The notes beneath the pieces are model-generated. The model was not told where the DNA came from and did not search any database. It saw nothing but the letters and a program-made list of their open reading frames with translations. Of a stretch of DNA of 64,000 nucleotides, positions 7,960 through 16,838 are shown one piece after another. Position 1 is the first letter of the stretch, and every line of letters begins with the position of its first letter. This stretch comes from Priestia megaterium NBRC 15308 = ATCC 14581. GTDB taxonomy: Bacteria; Bacillota; Bacilli; Bacillales; Bacillaceae_H. The stretch spans positions 3,714,501-3,778,500 of the forward strand of contig NZ_CP009920.1 of NCBI RefSeq assembly GCF_000832985.1. The letters are read 5' to 3'. Made by a program: the position numbers and the translations under genes.

Positions 7960-9345
7960 ATGGCAGACAAACAGCTAAAAAGAGGCTTAGAATCCCGTCA
8001 CATTCAAATGATCGCGCTAGGCGGAACAATTGGCGTTGGATTATTTATGGGATCAGCAAGCACCATCCAATGGACAGGTCCATCGGTATTGCTTGCTTAC
8101 GCAATCTGCGGAATGTTTATTTTCTTTATTATGCGTGCCATGGGCGAAATGCTGTACATGGAACCAAGCACAGGTTCATTCGCTACATTTGGCCACAAAT
8201 ATATTCATCCATTAGCAGGTTATATGGCTGCGTGGAGCAACTGGTTTCAATTTGTAATCGTAGGGATGTCTGAAATTATAGCGGTAGGAGCATATATGCA
8301 TTACTGGTTCCCACATCTACCTGCTTGGGTACCAGGTATTATTGCCATGTTGATTTTAGGCACAGCCAACTTAGTTTCAGTGAAATCATTTGGAGAGTTT
8401 GAATTTTGGTTTGCGATGATTAAGATTGTAACGATTATTTTGATGATTATTGCAGGGCTCGGGTTGATTTTCTTCGGATTTGGAAACGGGGGAGACGCTA
8501 TTGGATTATCAAACCTTTGGGCACACGGCGGCTTCTTTGCAGGCGGATGGTCAGGTTTTTTCTTTGCACTATCTCTTGTTGTTGCAGCTTATCAAGGAGT
8601 CGAGCTAATTGGTATTACAGCTGGTGAAGCAAAGGACCCTAAAAAAACGTTAAGAAACGCAATTCAAAGCATCATCTGGCGCATTTTAATTTTTTATATT
8701 GGAGCTATTTTCGTTATCGTGACGGTATATCCGTGGAATGAATTAGATTCTTTAGGGAGTCCATTTGTATCTACATTTGCTAAAGTTGGTGTTACGGCAG
8801 CTGCAGGTATCATTAACTTTGTTGTTATTACAGCAGCTATGTCAGGCTGTAACAGTGGAATTTTTAGTGCAGGACGCATGCTTTATACGCTTGGCGTAAA
8901 CGGTCAAGCACCTAAATTCTTCACAAAAATTTCTCGTAACGGCGTTCCAATTTATAGCACACTCGCTGTTATGATTGGATTGGTAATTGGTGTTGTTTTA
9001 AACTACATCGCTCCACCGAATGTATTTGTTTATGTATACAGTGCGAGCGTGCTTCCGGGAATGATTCCTTGGTTCATCATTCTTATCAGCCAAATTCGTT
9101 TCCGTAAAGCTAAAGGTGCTGAAATGGATAGTCATCCTTTCAAAATGCCTTTTGCACCTGTAACGAATTATGTAACTATTGCCTTTCTACTAATGGTGCT
9201 TGTAGGCATGTGGTTTAATGATGAAACGCGTATCTCACTTATTGTAGGAGTTATTTTCCTCGCTCTTGTTGTCATTAGTTTTTACGCATTCGGAATAAAT
9301 AAGCGTATGATACCTGATACAGAGAACGGTCAAATAAAGAAATAA
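7960..9345 (+). CDS. AAT-type amino acid permease
   Basis: 461 residues, about twelve membrane segments. It begins [29 protein letters not shown], the standard opening of the amino acid transporter (AAT) family of the APC superfamily (GabP, RocE, AapA, YbxG types). Other family blocks are [14 protein letters not shown] and [16 protein letters not shown] proton-coupled uptake system; the amino acid carried is not clear. GGAGGAGGAA precedes the start and a perfect terminator follows at 9371, so it is monocistronic. Confidence 0.88.
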   Translation: MADKQLKRGLESRHIQMIALGGTIGVGLFMGSASTIQWTGPSVLLAYAICGMFIFFIMRAMGEMLYMEPSTGSFATFGHKYIHPLAGYMAAWSNWFQFVIVGMSEIIAVGAYMHYWFPHLPAWVPGIIAMLILGTANLVSVKSFGEFEFWFAMIKIVTIILMIIAGLGLIFFGFGNGGDAIGLSNLWAHGGFFAGGWSGFFFALSLVVAAYQGVELIGITAGEAKDPKKTLRNAIQSIIWRILIFYIGAIFVIVTVYPWNELDSLGSPFVSTFAKVGVTAAAGIINFVVITAAMSGCNSGIFSAGRMLYTLGVNGQAPKFFTKISRNGVPIYSTLAVMIGLVIGVVLNYIAPPNVFVYVYSASVLPGMIPWFIILISQIRFRKAKGAEMDSHPFKMPFAPVTNYVTIAFLLMVLVGMWFNDETRISLIVGVIFLALVVISFYAFGINKRMIPDTENGQIKK

Positions 9346-9370
9346 ATATGCTTTTTCATAAGTGAAAGGC

Positions 9371-9410
9371 AAAACAAAAAAACGGCTGAGAAAAGCCGTT
9401 TTTTTGTTTT
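9371..9410. terminator. Strong intrinsic terminator
   Basis: Long arms AAAACAAAAAAACGGCT and complement around GAGAAA, ending in T runs; follows the AAT permease. Confidence 0.9.
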
Positions 9411-9500
9411 GTTTAAATGAAAGATACAAGAAAAATGTCATTGTACGCTGATAGTTTGGATAAACTATATTCGTTCATATAACGTAAAGGAGCGAATGTT

Positions 9501-9722
9501 ATGAGAAGCCACAGATATATTATCAAAGATTCACTAAAAGCTGATGAAGTTGCCAAGGATTTGGAACTGCAGCTGGATATAAACCGAATGTCCGATGTCA
9601 GAATTCTTTCGGTAAATGCACAAAACGAAATACTCGTTCAAATGCAGGAGGAGAACGAGGAAGCAGGAGATGTTATTGATGTATTTATGAAAGAGTATAA
9701 AACAGGAGAAATTATTGAATAG
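9501..9722 (+). CDS. Small acidic protein, unknown function
   Basis: 73 residues starting MRSHRYIIKDSLKADEVAK. Alternating beta/alpha pattern and an acidic second half (QEENEEAGDVIDVFMKEYK). AAAGGAGCGAATGTT precedes the start. No membrane segment or Cys; no family recognised. Confidence 0.6.
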   Translation: MRSHRYIIKDSLKADEVAKDLELQLDINRMSDVRILSVNAQNEILVQMQEENEEAGDVIDVFMKEYKTGEIIE

Positions 9723-9811
9723 CATGTAATTGAGAAGAATATTGAGTGGTTTTGTTGAATAAATAAAAAGAAAACACCTTTATTTTTTATTGAAAAAGAA
9801 ACGGACGTAAG

Positions 9812-9842
9812 AAAACTTCTTGTTTATCAAGAAGTTTCTTTT
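9812..9842 (+). terminator. Intrinsic terminator
   Basis: Arms AAACTTCTTG / CAAGAAGTTT around TTTAT followed by CTTTT; ends the unit at 9501. Confidence 0.75.
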
Positions 9843-9880
9843 GTATCTGAACAGTAGTTTGTATACGTAGGGGAGAGGTG

Positions 9881-10081
9881 ATGAAGGTGAAAAAAAATGG
9901 TGAAGGCCACGTCCTTTTTATTATTCTCGGAGGTCTGTTTATTTTAATAGGCACACTCTTTGCAAATACTTCCGTTTATTTTCTCATCTCCGGATGGATA
10001 GCAGCCGTCTGTTGTTTAGGAATCAGCGCTGTACTAAAGAAAGAAAAAACAAAATCAGTCAGTAAAGAGGAGGAAGAATAA
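9881..10081 (+). CDS. Small two-helix membrane protein, unknown function
   Basis: About 66 residues: a basic N-terminus, two hydrophobic segments (HVLFIILGGLFILIGTLF and VYFLISGWIAAVCCLGISAVL) and a charged Lys/Glu tail. GGGGAGAGG lies at 9870-9878; the in-frame GTG at 9887 has better spacing than the ATG at 9881, so the start is uncertain by two codons. Unknown function. Confidence 0.6.
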   Translation: MKVKKNGEGHVLFIILGGLFILIGTLFANTSVYFLISGWIAAVCCLGISAVLKKEKTKSVSKEEEE

Positions 10082-10170
10082 TAATTTTTATATAAAAATG
10101 GAAAGTAAATATATGAAAAGGAAGAATGGATATCCATTCTTCCTTAAGTCATGGTGTGTATGAAATTGTC

Positions 10171-10380
10171 TTAGAAACGTCCGCCGCCAAGTTGTTGCTC
10201 AGCTAATTGTACAAGACGTTTTGTGATTTCGCCGCCTACTGATCCGTTTGCACGTGCAGTAGTGTCAGCTCCTAAATTTACTCCGAACTCGCTAGCGATT
10301 TCATATTTCATTTGATCGATTGCTTGTTCAGCCCCGTATACTAATAATTCATTATTATTGCTGCTTTTGTTGTTTGCCAT
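10171..10380 (-). CDS. Alpha/beta-type small acid-soluble spore protein
   Basis: 69 residues. It contains the conserved [12 protein letters not shown] segment, cut by the GPR protease during germination, and the DNA-binding block [25 protein letters not shown]. These proteins coat spore DNA and protect it from UV and hydrolysis. The ATG at 10380 follows AAAGGAG with normal spacing; an in-frame TTG three codons earlier is too close. A sigma-G promoter lies just upstream. The long Asn/Ser-rich N-terminus recalls the minor P. megaterium family members. Confidence 0.95.
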   Translation of the reverse strand: MANNKSSNNNELLVYGAEQAIDQMKYEIASEFGVNLGADTTARANGSVGGEITKRLVQLAEQQLGGGRF

Positions 10381-10405
10381 TGTATTCAACTCCTTTCTGT
10401 AACGT

Positions 10406-10435
10406 TAAGGTGTGAATAAAGGAAGAAGAATATGC
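10406..10435 (-). promoter_or_regulatory. Sigma-G promoter of the SASP gene
   Basis: On the minus strand GCATA (10435-10431), 18 bases, then CACCTTA (10412-10406), close to the forespore sigma-G consensus (GNATR, N18, CATNNTA). Confidence 0.7.
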
Positions 10436-10470
10436 AATAAACTGATATTTATTTTATAAAAAACGTATTT

Positions 10471-11454
10471 TTACGTTGTTTGTCCTTCTAGAAGCTTAAC
10501 GGGAAGGCAGATTTCACGAGGTATATTGCTGAATTCTCCTTCAATTTCTTTTAGTAAAATATCAATGGCTGTTTGAGCAATCGATTCAATGGGCTGTTGA
10601 ACTGTAGTTAGACCAGGTAACAAAGTCTGACTGGCCTCCGTTCCGTCATAGCCCACAATTTTTAAATCTCTTGGGATGTTTTTTCCTCTTTTTTGTGCTT
10701 CTGCAACTACTAAAGCTGCAAGTAAGTCATCACTTGCAAAAATACCATCTACTTCCGGATTTTCTTCAAAAACCTTAGAAATAGTTTCTCTCTGGATGTT
10801 GCGGTCGAAGGTATTTGAAATTTCATACGTGATAGGCTGTTTTCCGTACTTTTTCATCACGTTTTCATAAGCTTTCCTTCTTAAGTTAGCTGGAGTTTCG
10901 AGTTTAAGGGGGCCGTTAATATGAATAATATGCTTACAATCTTTTGAAATGAGCAATTCCGTGGCTTGTTTTCCTCCAGAATAGTTATCAGAAGATACGG
11001 TAGGAATATCTGTTGATAAATAATGATCCACTGCAACTACAGGAAGACTTTGACTTTCTGAATCAAAAATACCTCTATTATAAGTAACGGCAATCACACC
11101 ATCTACCTGATTTCTGATGAGCATCTCTACATATTTTTTTTCTTTATCAATTCGATTAAGACTGTTGCAAAGAAGTACTTTGTAGTTAAGAGAAGCACAT
11201 ATACTTTCAATGTGAAAGGCTAACTCTCCGAAAAAAGGGTTGCTCGTTTGCGGGACAATCATACCGATTAAATTTGTTCGTTTATTAAATAATGAACGTG
11301 CAATATCATTTGGGAAATAATTAATTTCTTTCATTGCTTTATAAACATTTTCTCGCGTTTCTTTGCTTATGTAACCACGGTTATTTAATACACGAGAAAC
11401 GGTAGTCGGTGAAACACCTGCAATTTTTGCTACATCACTAATCTTGGCTTTCAT
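10471..11454 (-). CDS. LacI/GalR-family repressor, probable sucrose/levan regulator
   Basis: 327 residues. The N-terminal helix-turn-helix is ISDVAKIAGVSPTTVSRVLNNRGYIS, followed by the hinge segment NYFPNDIARSLF and a periplasmic-binding-protein-like sugar domain (GYDGTEASQTLLPGLTTVQQP at the C-terminus). It faces the sucrose permease/hydrolase genes, whose promoter has two copies of TGAAACCGGTTGACA; the same box is at levR and a variant is at sacB. I infer that this is the repressor acting at those boxes, as ScrR/CscR-type regulators do. AGGAGGAAATTAG precedes the ATG. Confidence 0.88.
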   Translation of the reverse strand: MKAKISDVAKIAGVSPTTVSRVLNNRGYISKETRENVYKAMKEINYFPNDIARSLFNKRTNLIGMIVPQTSNPFFGELAFHIESICASLNYKVLLCNSLNRIDKEKKYVEMLIRNQVDGVIAVTYNRGIFDSESQSLPVVAVDHYLSTDIPTVSSDNYSGGKQATELLISKDCKHIIHINGPLKLETPANLRRKAYENVMKKYGKQPITYEISNTFDRNIQRETISKVFEENPEVDGIFASDDLLAALVVAEAQKRGKNIPRDLKIVGYDGTEASQTLLPGLTTVQQPIESIAQTAIDILLKEIEGEFSNIPREICLPVKLLEGQTT

Positions 11455-11677
11455 CTAATTTCCTCCTAATTTCTCCAAAACATTGCTTTTATAGTATATA
11501 TCAGACATGTAAAAGCCTTAAAATAAATTGCAATTAAGCAAATAGCTTTCAGTCGTTACGTTTTCTTTTGACCAATAAAAATCTATGTAAAGATTGTAAA
11601 CGGTTTATTAAACAATTTAAACATACCACAAAGCCCACTTTTACACCTAATACAATCTTTTTTTAAAATATAAAATG

Positions 11678-11709
11678 TGAAACCGGTTGACATATGAAAC
11701 CGGTTGACA
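11678..11709. promoter_or_regulatory. Tandem LacI-type operators
   Basis: Two direct copies of TGAAACCGGTTGACA (11678-11692 and 11695-11709), each centred on the palindrome AACCGGTT, 17 bases apart. The first covers the -35 box and the second ends at the -10 box of the permease promoter, so binding would occlude RNA polymerase. Confidence 0.8.
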
Positions 11710-11715
11710 TAAAAT
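11687..11715 (+). promoter_or_regulatory. Sigma-A promoter of the sucrose permease/hydrolase unit
   Basis: TTGACA (11687-11692), 17 bases, TAAAAT (11710-11715). The -35 box is built from the end of the first operator. Confidence 0.75.
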
Positions 11716-11720
11716 CATAT

Positions 11721-11734
11721 TGAAAGTGCTTTCA
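11721..11734. promoter_or_regulatory. CcpA-type cre box at the transcription start
   Basis: TGAAAGTGCTTTCA, a near-perfect palindrome matching the cre consensus, positioned about +1 of the promoter above. Predicts glucose repression of the sucrose genes. Confidence 0.65.
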
Positions 11735-11782
11735 TTTTGTTAGATAAAAGATTTTATATCTTAAGCTAAAGGGGTAACTAAA

Positions 11783-13024
11783 ATGAAAAGTTCAAAAAGT
11801 TTATATTGGAAGCTGAGTGCATATTTTTTCTTCTTCTTTTTTACGTGGTCGTCCAGCTACTCTTTATTTTCTATCTGGTTAGGGCAAGAGATTAAGTTGA
11901 ACGGATCAGCAACAGGCTTAATCTTTTCTGTGAACGCTATCTTTGCTTTGTGTATGCAGCCTTTGTACGGATATATATCTGACAGGATAGGTTTAAAGAA
12001 ACACGTTTTATTTTTTATTAGCTGTCTTTTAGTGTTTGTAGGACCATTTTATATTTTTGTTTATGGACCTTTGCTTCAATACAATGTGGTGATAGGGGCT
12101 ATTATTGGAGGCTTATATTTAGGAGTAGCGTTTTTGGCGGGCATCGGAGCGATTGAAACATACATAGAGAAAGTCAGCCGAAAATATAAATTTGAGTATG
12201 GAAAATCTAGAATGTGGGGGTCATTAGGCTGGGCTGCAGCTACGTTTTTTGCAGGACAATTATTTAATATTAATCCTCACATTAATTTTTGGGTGGCATC
12301 TGTTTCAGCGGTTATCCTAGTCGCTATTATTTTTTCTGTAAAAGTAGAAATGAGCAGTTATGAAATGGAAAAAGCTGAATCCGTCACGCTAAGAGATGTA
12401 GGTAGTTTATTTTTATTGAAGGAATTTTGGTTTTTTATGATTTATGTTGTTGGTGTTACATGCGTATATGGGGTATACGATCAGCAATTTCCTATCTATT
12501 ATGCATCTTTGTTTCCTACTGAATCGATAGGTAACCAAGTATTTGGCTACTTAAATTCGTTTCAAGTATTTTTAGAAGCTGGAATGATGTTCGCAGCACC
12601 GTTTATTGTAAATAAGATCGGTGCAAAAAATAGTTTAATTTTAGCAGGATTTCTAATGGGATTTCGTATTATTGGGTCAGGGCTTGTTGTTGGTCCAATC
12701 GGAATATCTTCAATGAAACTCATTCATGCATTAGAACTTCCTATTATGCTCATTGCCATCTTTAAATATTTGGCAGCTAACTTTGACACGCGCCTATCTT
12801 CCATCCTTTATTTGGTTGGATTCCAATTTGCTTCGCAAATAGGTGCTTCAGTTCTTTCACCCATAGTGGGAGGATTATATGATAGCGTAGGTTTTTCCCG
12901 TACCTATTTAATTATGGGAGGTATGGTTTTGGTATTTAACGTTATTTCGATGTTTACACTACTAAACTCTAAAAAACATAGATTTATAAGAAAAGATGTA
13001 CAAGAAAACACGCAGATTATATAG
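11783..13024 (+). CDS. LacY/CscB-type sugar:H+ symporter, probable sucrose permease
   Basis: 413 residues, about twelve membrane segments. The opening LYWKLSAYFFFFFFTWSSSYSLFSIWL and the block YGKSRMWGSLGWA are characteristic of the oligosaccharide:H+ symporter branch of the MFS (LacY, RafB, CscB). Sucrose is the likely substrate because the next gene, seven bases on, is a GH32 sucrose hydrolase and the repressor of this regulon lies divergently. Uptake would deliver unphosphorylated sugar, unlike the PTS route of B. subtilis. Confidence 0.88.
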   Translation: MKSSKSLYWKLSAYFFFFFFTWSSSYSLFSIWLGQEIKLNGSATGLIFSVNAIFALCMQPLYGYISDRIGLKKHVLFFISCLLVFVGPFYIFVYGPLLQYNVVIGAIIGGLYLGVAFLAGIGAIETYIEKVSRKYKFEYGKSRMWGSLGWAAATFFAGQLFNINPHINFWVASVSAVILVAIIFSVKVEMSSYEMEKAESVTLRDVGSLFLLKEFWFFMIYVVGVTCVYGVYDQQFPIYYASLFPTESIGNQVFGYLNSFQVFLEAGMMFAAPFIVNKIGAKNSLILAGFLMGFRIIGSGLVVGPIGISSMKLIHALELPIMLIAIFKYLAANFDTRLSSILYLVGFQFASQIGASVLSPIVGGLYDSVGFSRTYLIMGGMVLVFNVISMFTLLNSKKHRFIRKDVQENTQII

Positions 13025-13030
13025 GGGGAT

Positions 13031-14503
13031 ATGATGATGTTAACGATAAATAAAATCGAGCAAGCTCAACATTCATTAAATGAAGCAGAGAAAAAGGTGA
13101 ATCATCAATATCGGTTAGGGTATCATATTATGGCGCCAGCGAACTGGATTAATGATCCGAATGGGTTGGTTCAGTATAAAGGAGAATATCATGTTTTTTA
13201 TCAACATCATCCTTATGACGAAAATTGGGGGCCAATGCATTGGGGACATGTCAAAAGCAAAGATCTTGTTCATTGGCAGCACTTGCCGATTGCTTTAGCT
13301 CCTGGAGATTCATTTGATAAAGATGGATGTTTTTCTGGAAGTGCCGTGGATAACGAAGGAGAGCTTACGTTAATTTATACAGGACATAATTATATAGACA
13401 AAGAGCTGGATACTTTTTTTCAAAACCAAAATATAGCTGTTAGTAAAGACGGCATTACCTTTGAAAAAGCAGAGGCCAACCCAGTTATTGCTGAGCCGCC
13501 AGCAGATAGCTCTCATCATTTTAGAGATCCTAAAGTATGGAAGCACGAAGGTTTCTGGTATATGATTCTAGGAAACTCAACAAAGAAACAAGAGGGCCGT
13601 GTTATCTTATACCGGTCTTCAAATTTACAAAAATGGGAATATGTTGGTGTTCTTGCTAAAAGCGATGGAGATCTAGGATACATGTGGGAGTGTCCAGACT
13701 TCTTTGAGTTAGACGGAAAGCATGTGTTAATGATTTCTCCTCAAGGGATAGAAGCAAAAGGTGATTCCTATCACAACCTTTTCCAAACAGGATATTTAGT
13801 TGGAGAATATAATTATGGAACCAATACATTTCATCATGGGTCATTTACTGAATTAGATTACGGCCACGATTTTTATGCTGTTCAAACACTTTTAGATGAT
13901 AAAGGACGGCGAATTGCAATTGGCTGGATGGACATGTGGGAAGCTAATATGCCAACGAAAGAGGATGGATGGTGCGGTGCGCTAACGCTCCCGAGAGAAC
14001 TAACTTTAAGAGAGGATAAAGTGTTAATGAACCCCGTCCAAGAGCTTACATCACTTCGGAAAACTCAGTATAATATGCTAACCAATAAAGCTCTTTCTAA
14101 CAGCTATGTAGTAGAAGTAAATGAAGACTTGCTAGAGATACAAGCTGTATTTGATTTAGCGGACTGCCAAGCTTCATCGGTAGGAATAAAAATTCGTGGA
14201 ATAAACAACGAAGAAACGCTTATGTGTTACAACCTTAATGAGCAAAAGTTATTGCTTGACTGTACTCACTCGGGAAAAGAAGATGGAGTGAGGAAAGTAG
14301 CGCTACAAGCAGGTGAGACACTAGCTTTACGAATATTTGTGGACCGTTCTTCCGTTGAAGTATTTGCAAACGAAGGACAAGCGACCATGACGAGCCGTAT
14401 TTATCCAAAAGAAAGCAGGCTTGGAATTGAGTTATTTACTGAAGGAGGAAACGTAATCGTAAAAGAGTTAACGTATTGGAATTTAAAAGATATTTGGGGG
14501 TAA
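13031..14503 (+). CDS. GH32 intracellular sucrose hydrolase (beta-fructofuranosidase)
   Basis: 490 residues without a signal peptide. The three GH32 catalytic boxes are present in order: WINDPNGLV (nucleophile Asp), HFRDPKVW (transition-state Asp) and MWECPDFFEL (acid/base Glu), plus the C-terminal beta-sandwich with RSSVEVFANEGQ. It splits sucrose or short fructans to glucose and fructose in the cytosol. Three ATG codons occur at 13031, 13034 and 13037 after AGGGGG; 13037 has the best spacing. It follows the permease directly, so the two are one operon, and ends at a strong terminator. Confidence 0.92.
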   Translation: MMMLTINKIEQAQHSLNEAEKKVNHQYRLGYHIMAPANWINDPNGLVQYKGEYHVFYQHHPYDENWGPMHWGHVKSKDLVHWQHLPIALAPGDSFDKDGCFSGSAVDNEGELTLIYTGHNYIDKELDTFFQNQNIAVSKDGITFEKAEANPVIAEPPADSSHHFRDPKVWKHEGFWYMILGNSTKKQEGRVILYRSSNLQKWEYVGVLAKSDGDLGYMWECPDFFELDGKHVLMISPQGIEAKGDSYHNLFQTGYLVGEYNYGTNTFHHGSFTELDYGHDFYAVQTLLDDKGRRIAIGWMDMWEANMPTKEDGWCGALTLPRELTLREDKVLMNPVQELTSLRKTQYNMLTNKALSNSYVVEVNEDLLEIQAVFDLADCQASSVGIKIRGINNEETLMCYNLNEQKLLLDCTHSGKEDGVRKVALQAGETLALRIFVDRSSVEVFANEGQATMTSRIYPKESRLGIELFTEGGNVIVKELTYWNLKDIWG

Positions 14504-14510
14504 AATACAG

Positions 14511-14543
14511 AGGAAGAAGTATATTAATACTTCTTCCTTTTTT
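14511..14543 (+). terminator. Intrinsic terminator of the sucrose operon
   Basis: Perfect 12-bp arms AGGAAGAAGTAT / ATACTTCTTCCT around ATTA with a T6 tail. Confidence 0.88.
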
Positions 14544-14776
14544 GAGCATTTAATAGCTCGTCAACAAAGTGGAGGTATATAAATGGATAAGGCACTTTAG
14601 ATTAAAAGTACGGGCAAATACGATATAATAGTAAAAGAGATAATGAATGAAAGAGCAACTGTCCTGCTCTAAGATGCCCAGAAGAAAGCAGGATAGAGCA
14701 AGGCTACTGCGCTTATAAAACAACGATCAGTAAAGAAAGAATTATGTTTTAAGACACAAAAAGAAAAGGAGATACG

Positions 14777-16237
14777 ATGACTAATCAAAAAGAAACAGGA
14801 TGGAATTTACGTAATAGCTATGCGGAGTTACCAAACATCTTTTTTACCCCTCTTGATCCTAATCCAGTGAGTTCACCTAAAATAGTTAAATTTAACGACT
14901 CTTTAGCCGCATCTCTAGGGTTACAAAAAGAACAGCTGCAAAGCCCAGAAGGAGTTAGTATTTTGGCTGGAAACAGTTTTCCAAAAGGTGCTTTCCCGCT
15001 TGCACAAGCTTATGGGGGGCATCAATTTGGCCACTTTAACATGCTAGGAGACGGCCGGGCTTTGCTGATAGGGGAGCAAGTTACGCCTTCGGGTGAGAAA
15101 GTAGACATTCAGCTTAAAGGCTCAGGCCGAACACCATATTCCCGCGGAGGAGACGGCCGGGCAGCTCTAGGACCTATGCTGCGTGAGTATATTATTAGTG
15201 AAGCCATGCATGCTCTTGGTATTCCGACTACTCGGAGCCTAGCAGTCGTAACAACAGGTGAATCCATTGTTCGTGAAAAAGAACTGCCGGGGGCGATTTT
15301 GACGCGTGTAGCTTCCAGTCACCTTCGTTTTGGCACATTTCAGTTCGCTGCAAAATGGGGAACGGTCGAAAACCTTCAAGCTTTAGCTGACTATGCATTA
15401 GAACGTCACTTTCCCCACATAGAAAAGAATGAAAAAAAATATTTATCATTGCTTCAAGAAGTGATTAAGCGTCACGCTACCCTAGTTGCTAAATGGCAGC
15501 TTATTGGTTTTATTCATGGCGTCATGAATACGGATAATATGACAATTAGTGGAGAAACAATTGATTATGGGCCATGTGCATTTATGGATACCTATGATCC
15601 AGAAACTGTATTTAGTTCAATTGATGTACAAGGGCGCTACGCTTATCAAAATCAACCAGGCATTACAGGGTGGAATCTTGCGAGATTTGCCGAGGCTTTA
15701 TTACCGCTATTGGATCAAGATATAGAAAAAGCAGTTGAAATAGCGCAAAGCGCTGTGACGGAATTCCCAAAATTCTATCGGGAAAACTGGCTGGCAGGTA
15801 TGCAGGCTAAACTTGGTCTTTTTAACGAAGAAAAAGAAGATGAAGCATTATTCCAAGACCTTCTTACAATAATGAAAACCTATAAAGCTGACTACACAAA
15901 TACGTTTCGTGCATTAACCGCTGAAAAGTTAGAAAACAGTGATCTGTTTGAAAGCAAAAAATTTGCACAGTGGCATGAGCTATGGCAGAAAAGATTAGGT
16001 AGACAAAAACAATCTAAAGCGGAGTCACAAGAGCTTATGAAAAATAATAATCCGGCTGTCATTCCTCGAAATCACCGAGTGGAAGAAGCGTTAGACGCAG
16101 CACAAAAAAAAGACTACAGCGTCATGGAAACCCTTCTTGAAGTGATTTCTAGCCCATATGAATCTCCGGGTCAGCCAGAGTATTGTACACCGTCTGCTCC
16201 GTCTAAGCAGCCTTATCAAACGTACTGCGGAACTTGA
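14777..16237 (+). CDS. selO: SelO/YdiU-family protein adenylyltransferase (AMPylator)
   Basis: 486 residues. Pseudokinase-fold signatures are visible: [66 protein letters not shown], then the active-site region [25 protein letters not shown]. SelO enzymes bind inverted ATP and transfer AMP to Ser, Thr or Tyr of target proteins, with a proposed role in redox stress. AAAAGGAGATACG precedes the ATG. It sits alone between terminators inside the sucrose/levan island and has no obvious functional link to it. Confidence 0.93.
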   Translation: MTNQKETGWNLRNSYAELPNIFFTPLDPNPVSSPKIVKFNDSLAASLGLQKEQLQSPEGVSILAGNSFPKGAFPLAQAYGGHQFGHFNMLGDGRALLIGEQVTPSGEKVDIQLKGSGRTPYSRGGDGRAALGPMLREYIISEAMHALGIPTTRSLAVVTTGESIVREKELPGAILTRVASSHLRFGTFQFAAKWGTVENLQALADYALERHFPHIEKNEKKYLSLLQEVIKRHATLVAKWQLIGFIHGVMNTDNMTISGETIDYGPCAFMDTYDPETVFSSIDVQGRYAYQNQPGITGWNLARFAEALLPLLDQDIEKAVEIAQSAVTEFPKFYRENWLAGMQAKLGLFNEEKEDEALFQDLLTIMKTYKADYTNTFRALTAEKLENSDLFESKKFAQWHELWQKRLGRQKQSKAESQELMKNNNPAVIPRNHRVEEALDAAQKKDYSVMETLLEVISSPYESPGQPEYCTPSAPSKQPYQTYCGT

Positions 16238-16280
16238 TTCTTAAATAAGAACTGCTATTTAAAAACAGCACAAATGATAT

Positions 16281-16325
16281 CAAAAAGAGCTCTTTATAAA
16301 GAGCTCTTTATAAAGAGCTCTTTTT
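16281..16325 (+). terminator. Triple-repeat terminator after selO
   Basis: Three overlapping copies of AAAGAGCTCTTT joined by ATA spacers. Copies 1 and 2, 2 and 3, or 1 and 3 can pair, and the last is followed by T5. It is a terminator made from a 14-base tandem repeat that may have expanded by slippage. Confidence 0.7.
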
Positions 16326-16688
16326 GATTTTCTGAAAAATGTATTATTGATTCATTAAAATGATAGCGATTTCTCGTGAAAAGCTACATAAAATTTAACA
16401 GGATAAAAGAATCAAATTGAAAAGCAATTATCTAATTCTTTTGTCTCTCATTATTTCCAATAGGAACTATTATATAATAAATTATTCCACTAATTCACAA
16501 AAAATACATTAACAATATTTTTTTGAAAATGGCTTACTTTAACAATTGTAGAAGAGCTTATAAAAAATAGCAGGTTAAATATGATGGTGAATTTGCTCAT
16601 TTAATTAAAAAGTTGAAGGTTTAAGACTTTATAACCAAATGAAAGATATAAGAGAAGAAAAATGAGATAATTACTCCATTTTACCTAT

Positions 16689-16717
16689 TTGACTTTTCAA
16701 TATTATGCAAGTAATCT
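16689..16717 (+). promoter_or_regulatory. Candidate sigma-A promoter of sacB
   Basis: TTGACT (16689-16694), 17 bases, TAATCT (16712-16717). It leaves a leader of about 115 bases to the sacB start. Confidence 0.6.
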
Positions 16718-16728
16718 TGGAAAGGTAA

Positions 16729-16743
16729 TGGAACCGGTTCTGT
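16729..16743. promoter_or_regulatory. LacI-type operator variant at sacB
   Basis: TGGAACCGGTTCTGT shares the AACCGGTT core with the operators at 11678, 11695 and 18459 and lies just downstream of the sacB promoter, as expected for a repressor roadblock. Absence of a SacY-type antiterminator hairpin fits this mode of control. Confidence 0.6.
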
Positions 16744-16838
16744 TATTTCGCCAGATTGATATGACTTCTCGATACATAGAAAATGAATTGCTTGTGAGTG
16801 ACACAAGAAAAGGTATTATACAAAAGGGAGAAAAACAG

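Larger units (their letters stand above)
16326..16838. other. AT-rich region upstream of sacB
   Basis: About 510 bases with no supportable gene up to the sacB promoter at 16689. The frame of sacB is open through part of it (from 16689), but without a ribosome site or signal peptide logic. Confidence 0.5.

Noticed and set aside
11595-11608. TGTAAACGGTTTAT as another cre box upstream of the LacI-type gene
   Set aside because: Only a partial match to the cre consensus and not positioned on a recognisable promoter.
14640-14720. CCTGCT...AGCAGG pairing before selO as a riboswitch
   Set aside because: Short stem with no known riboswitch consensus; too weak to call.
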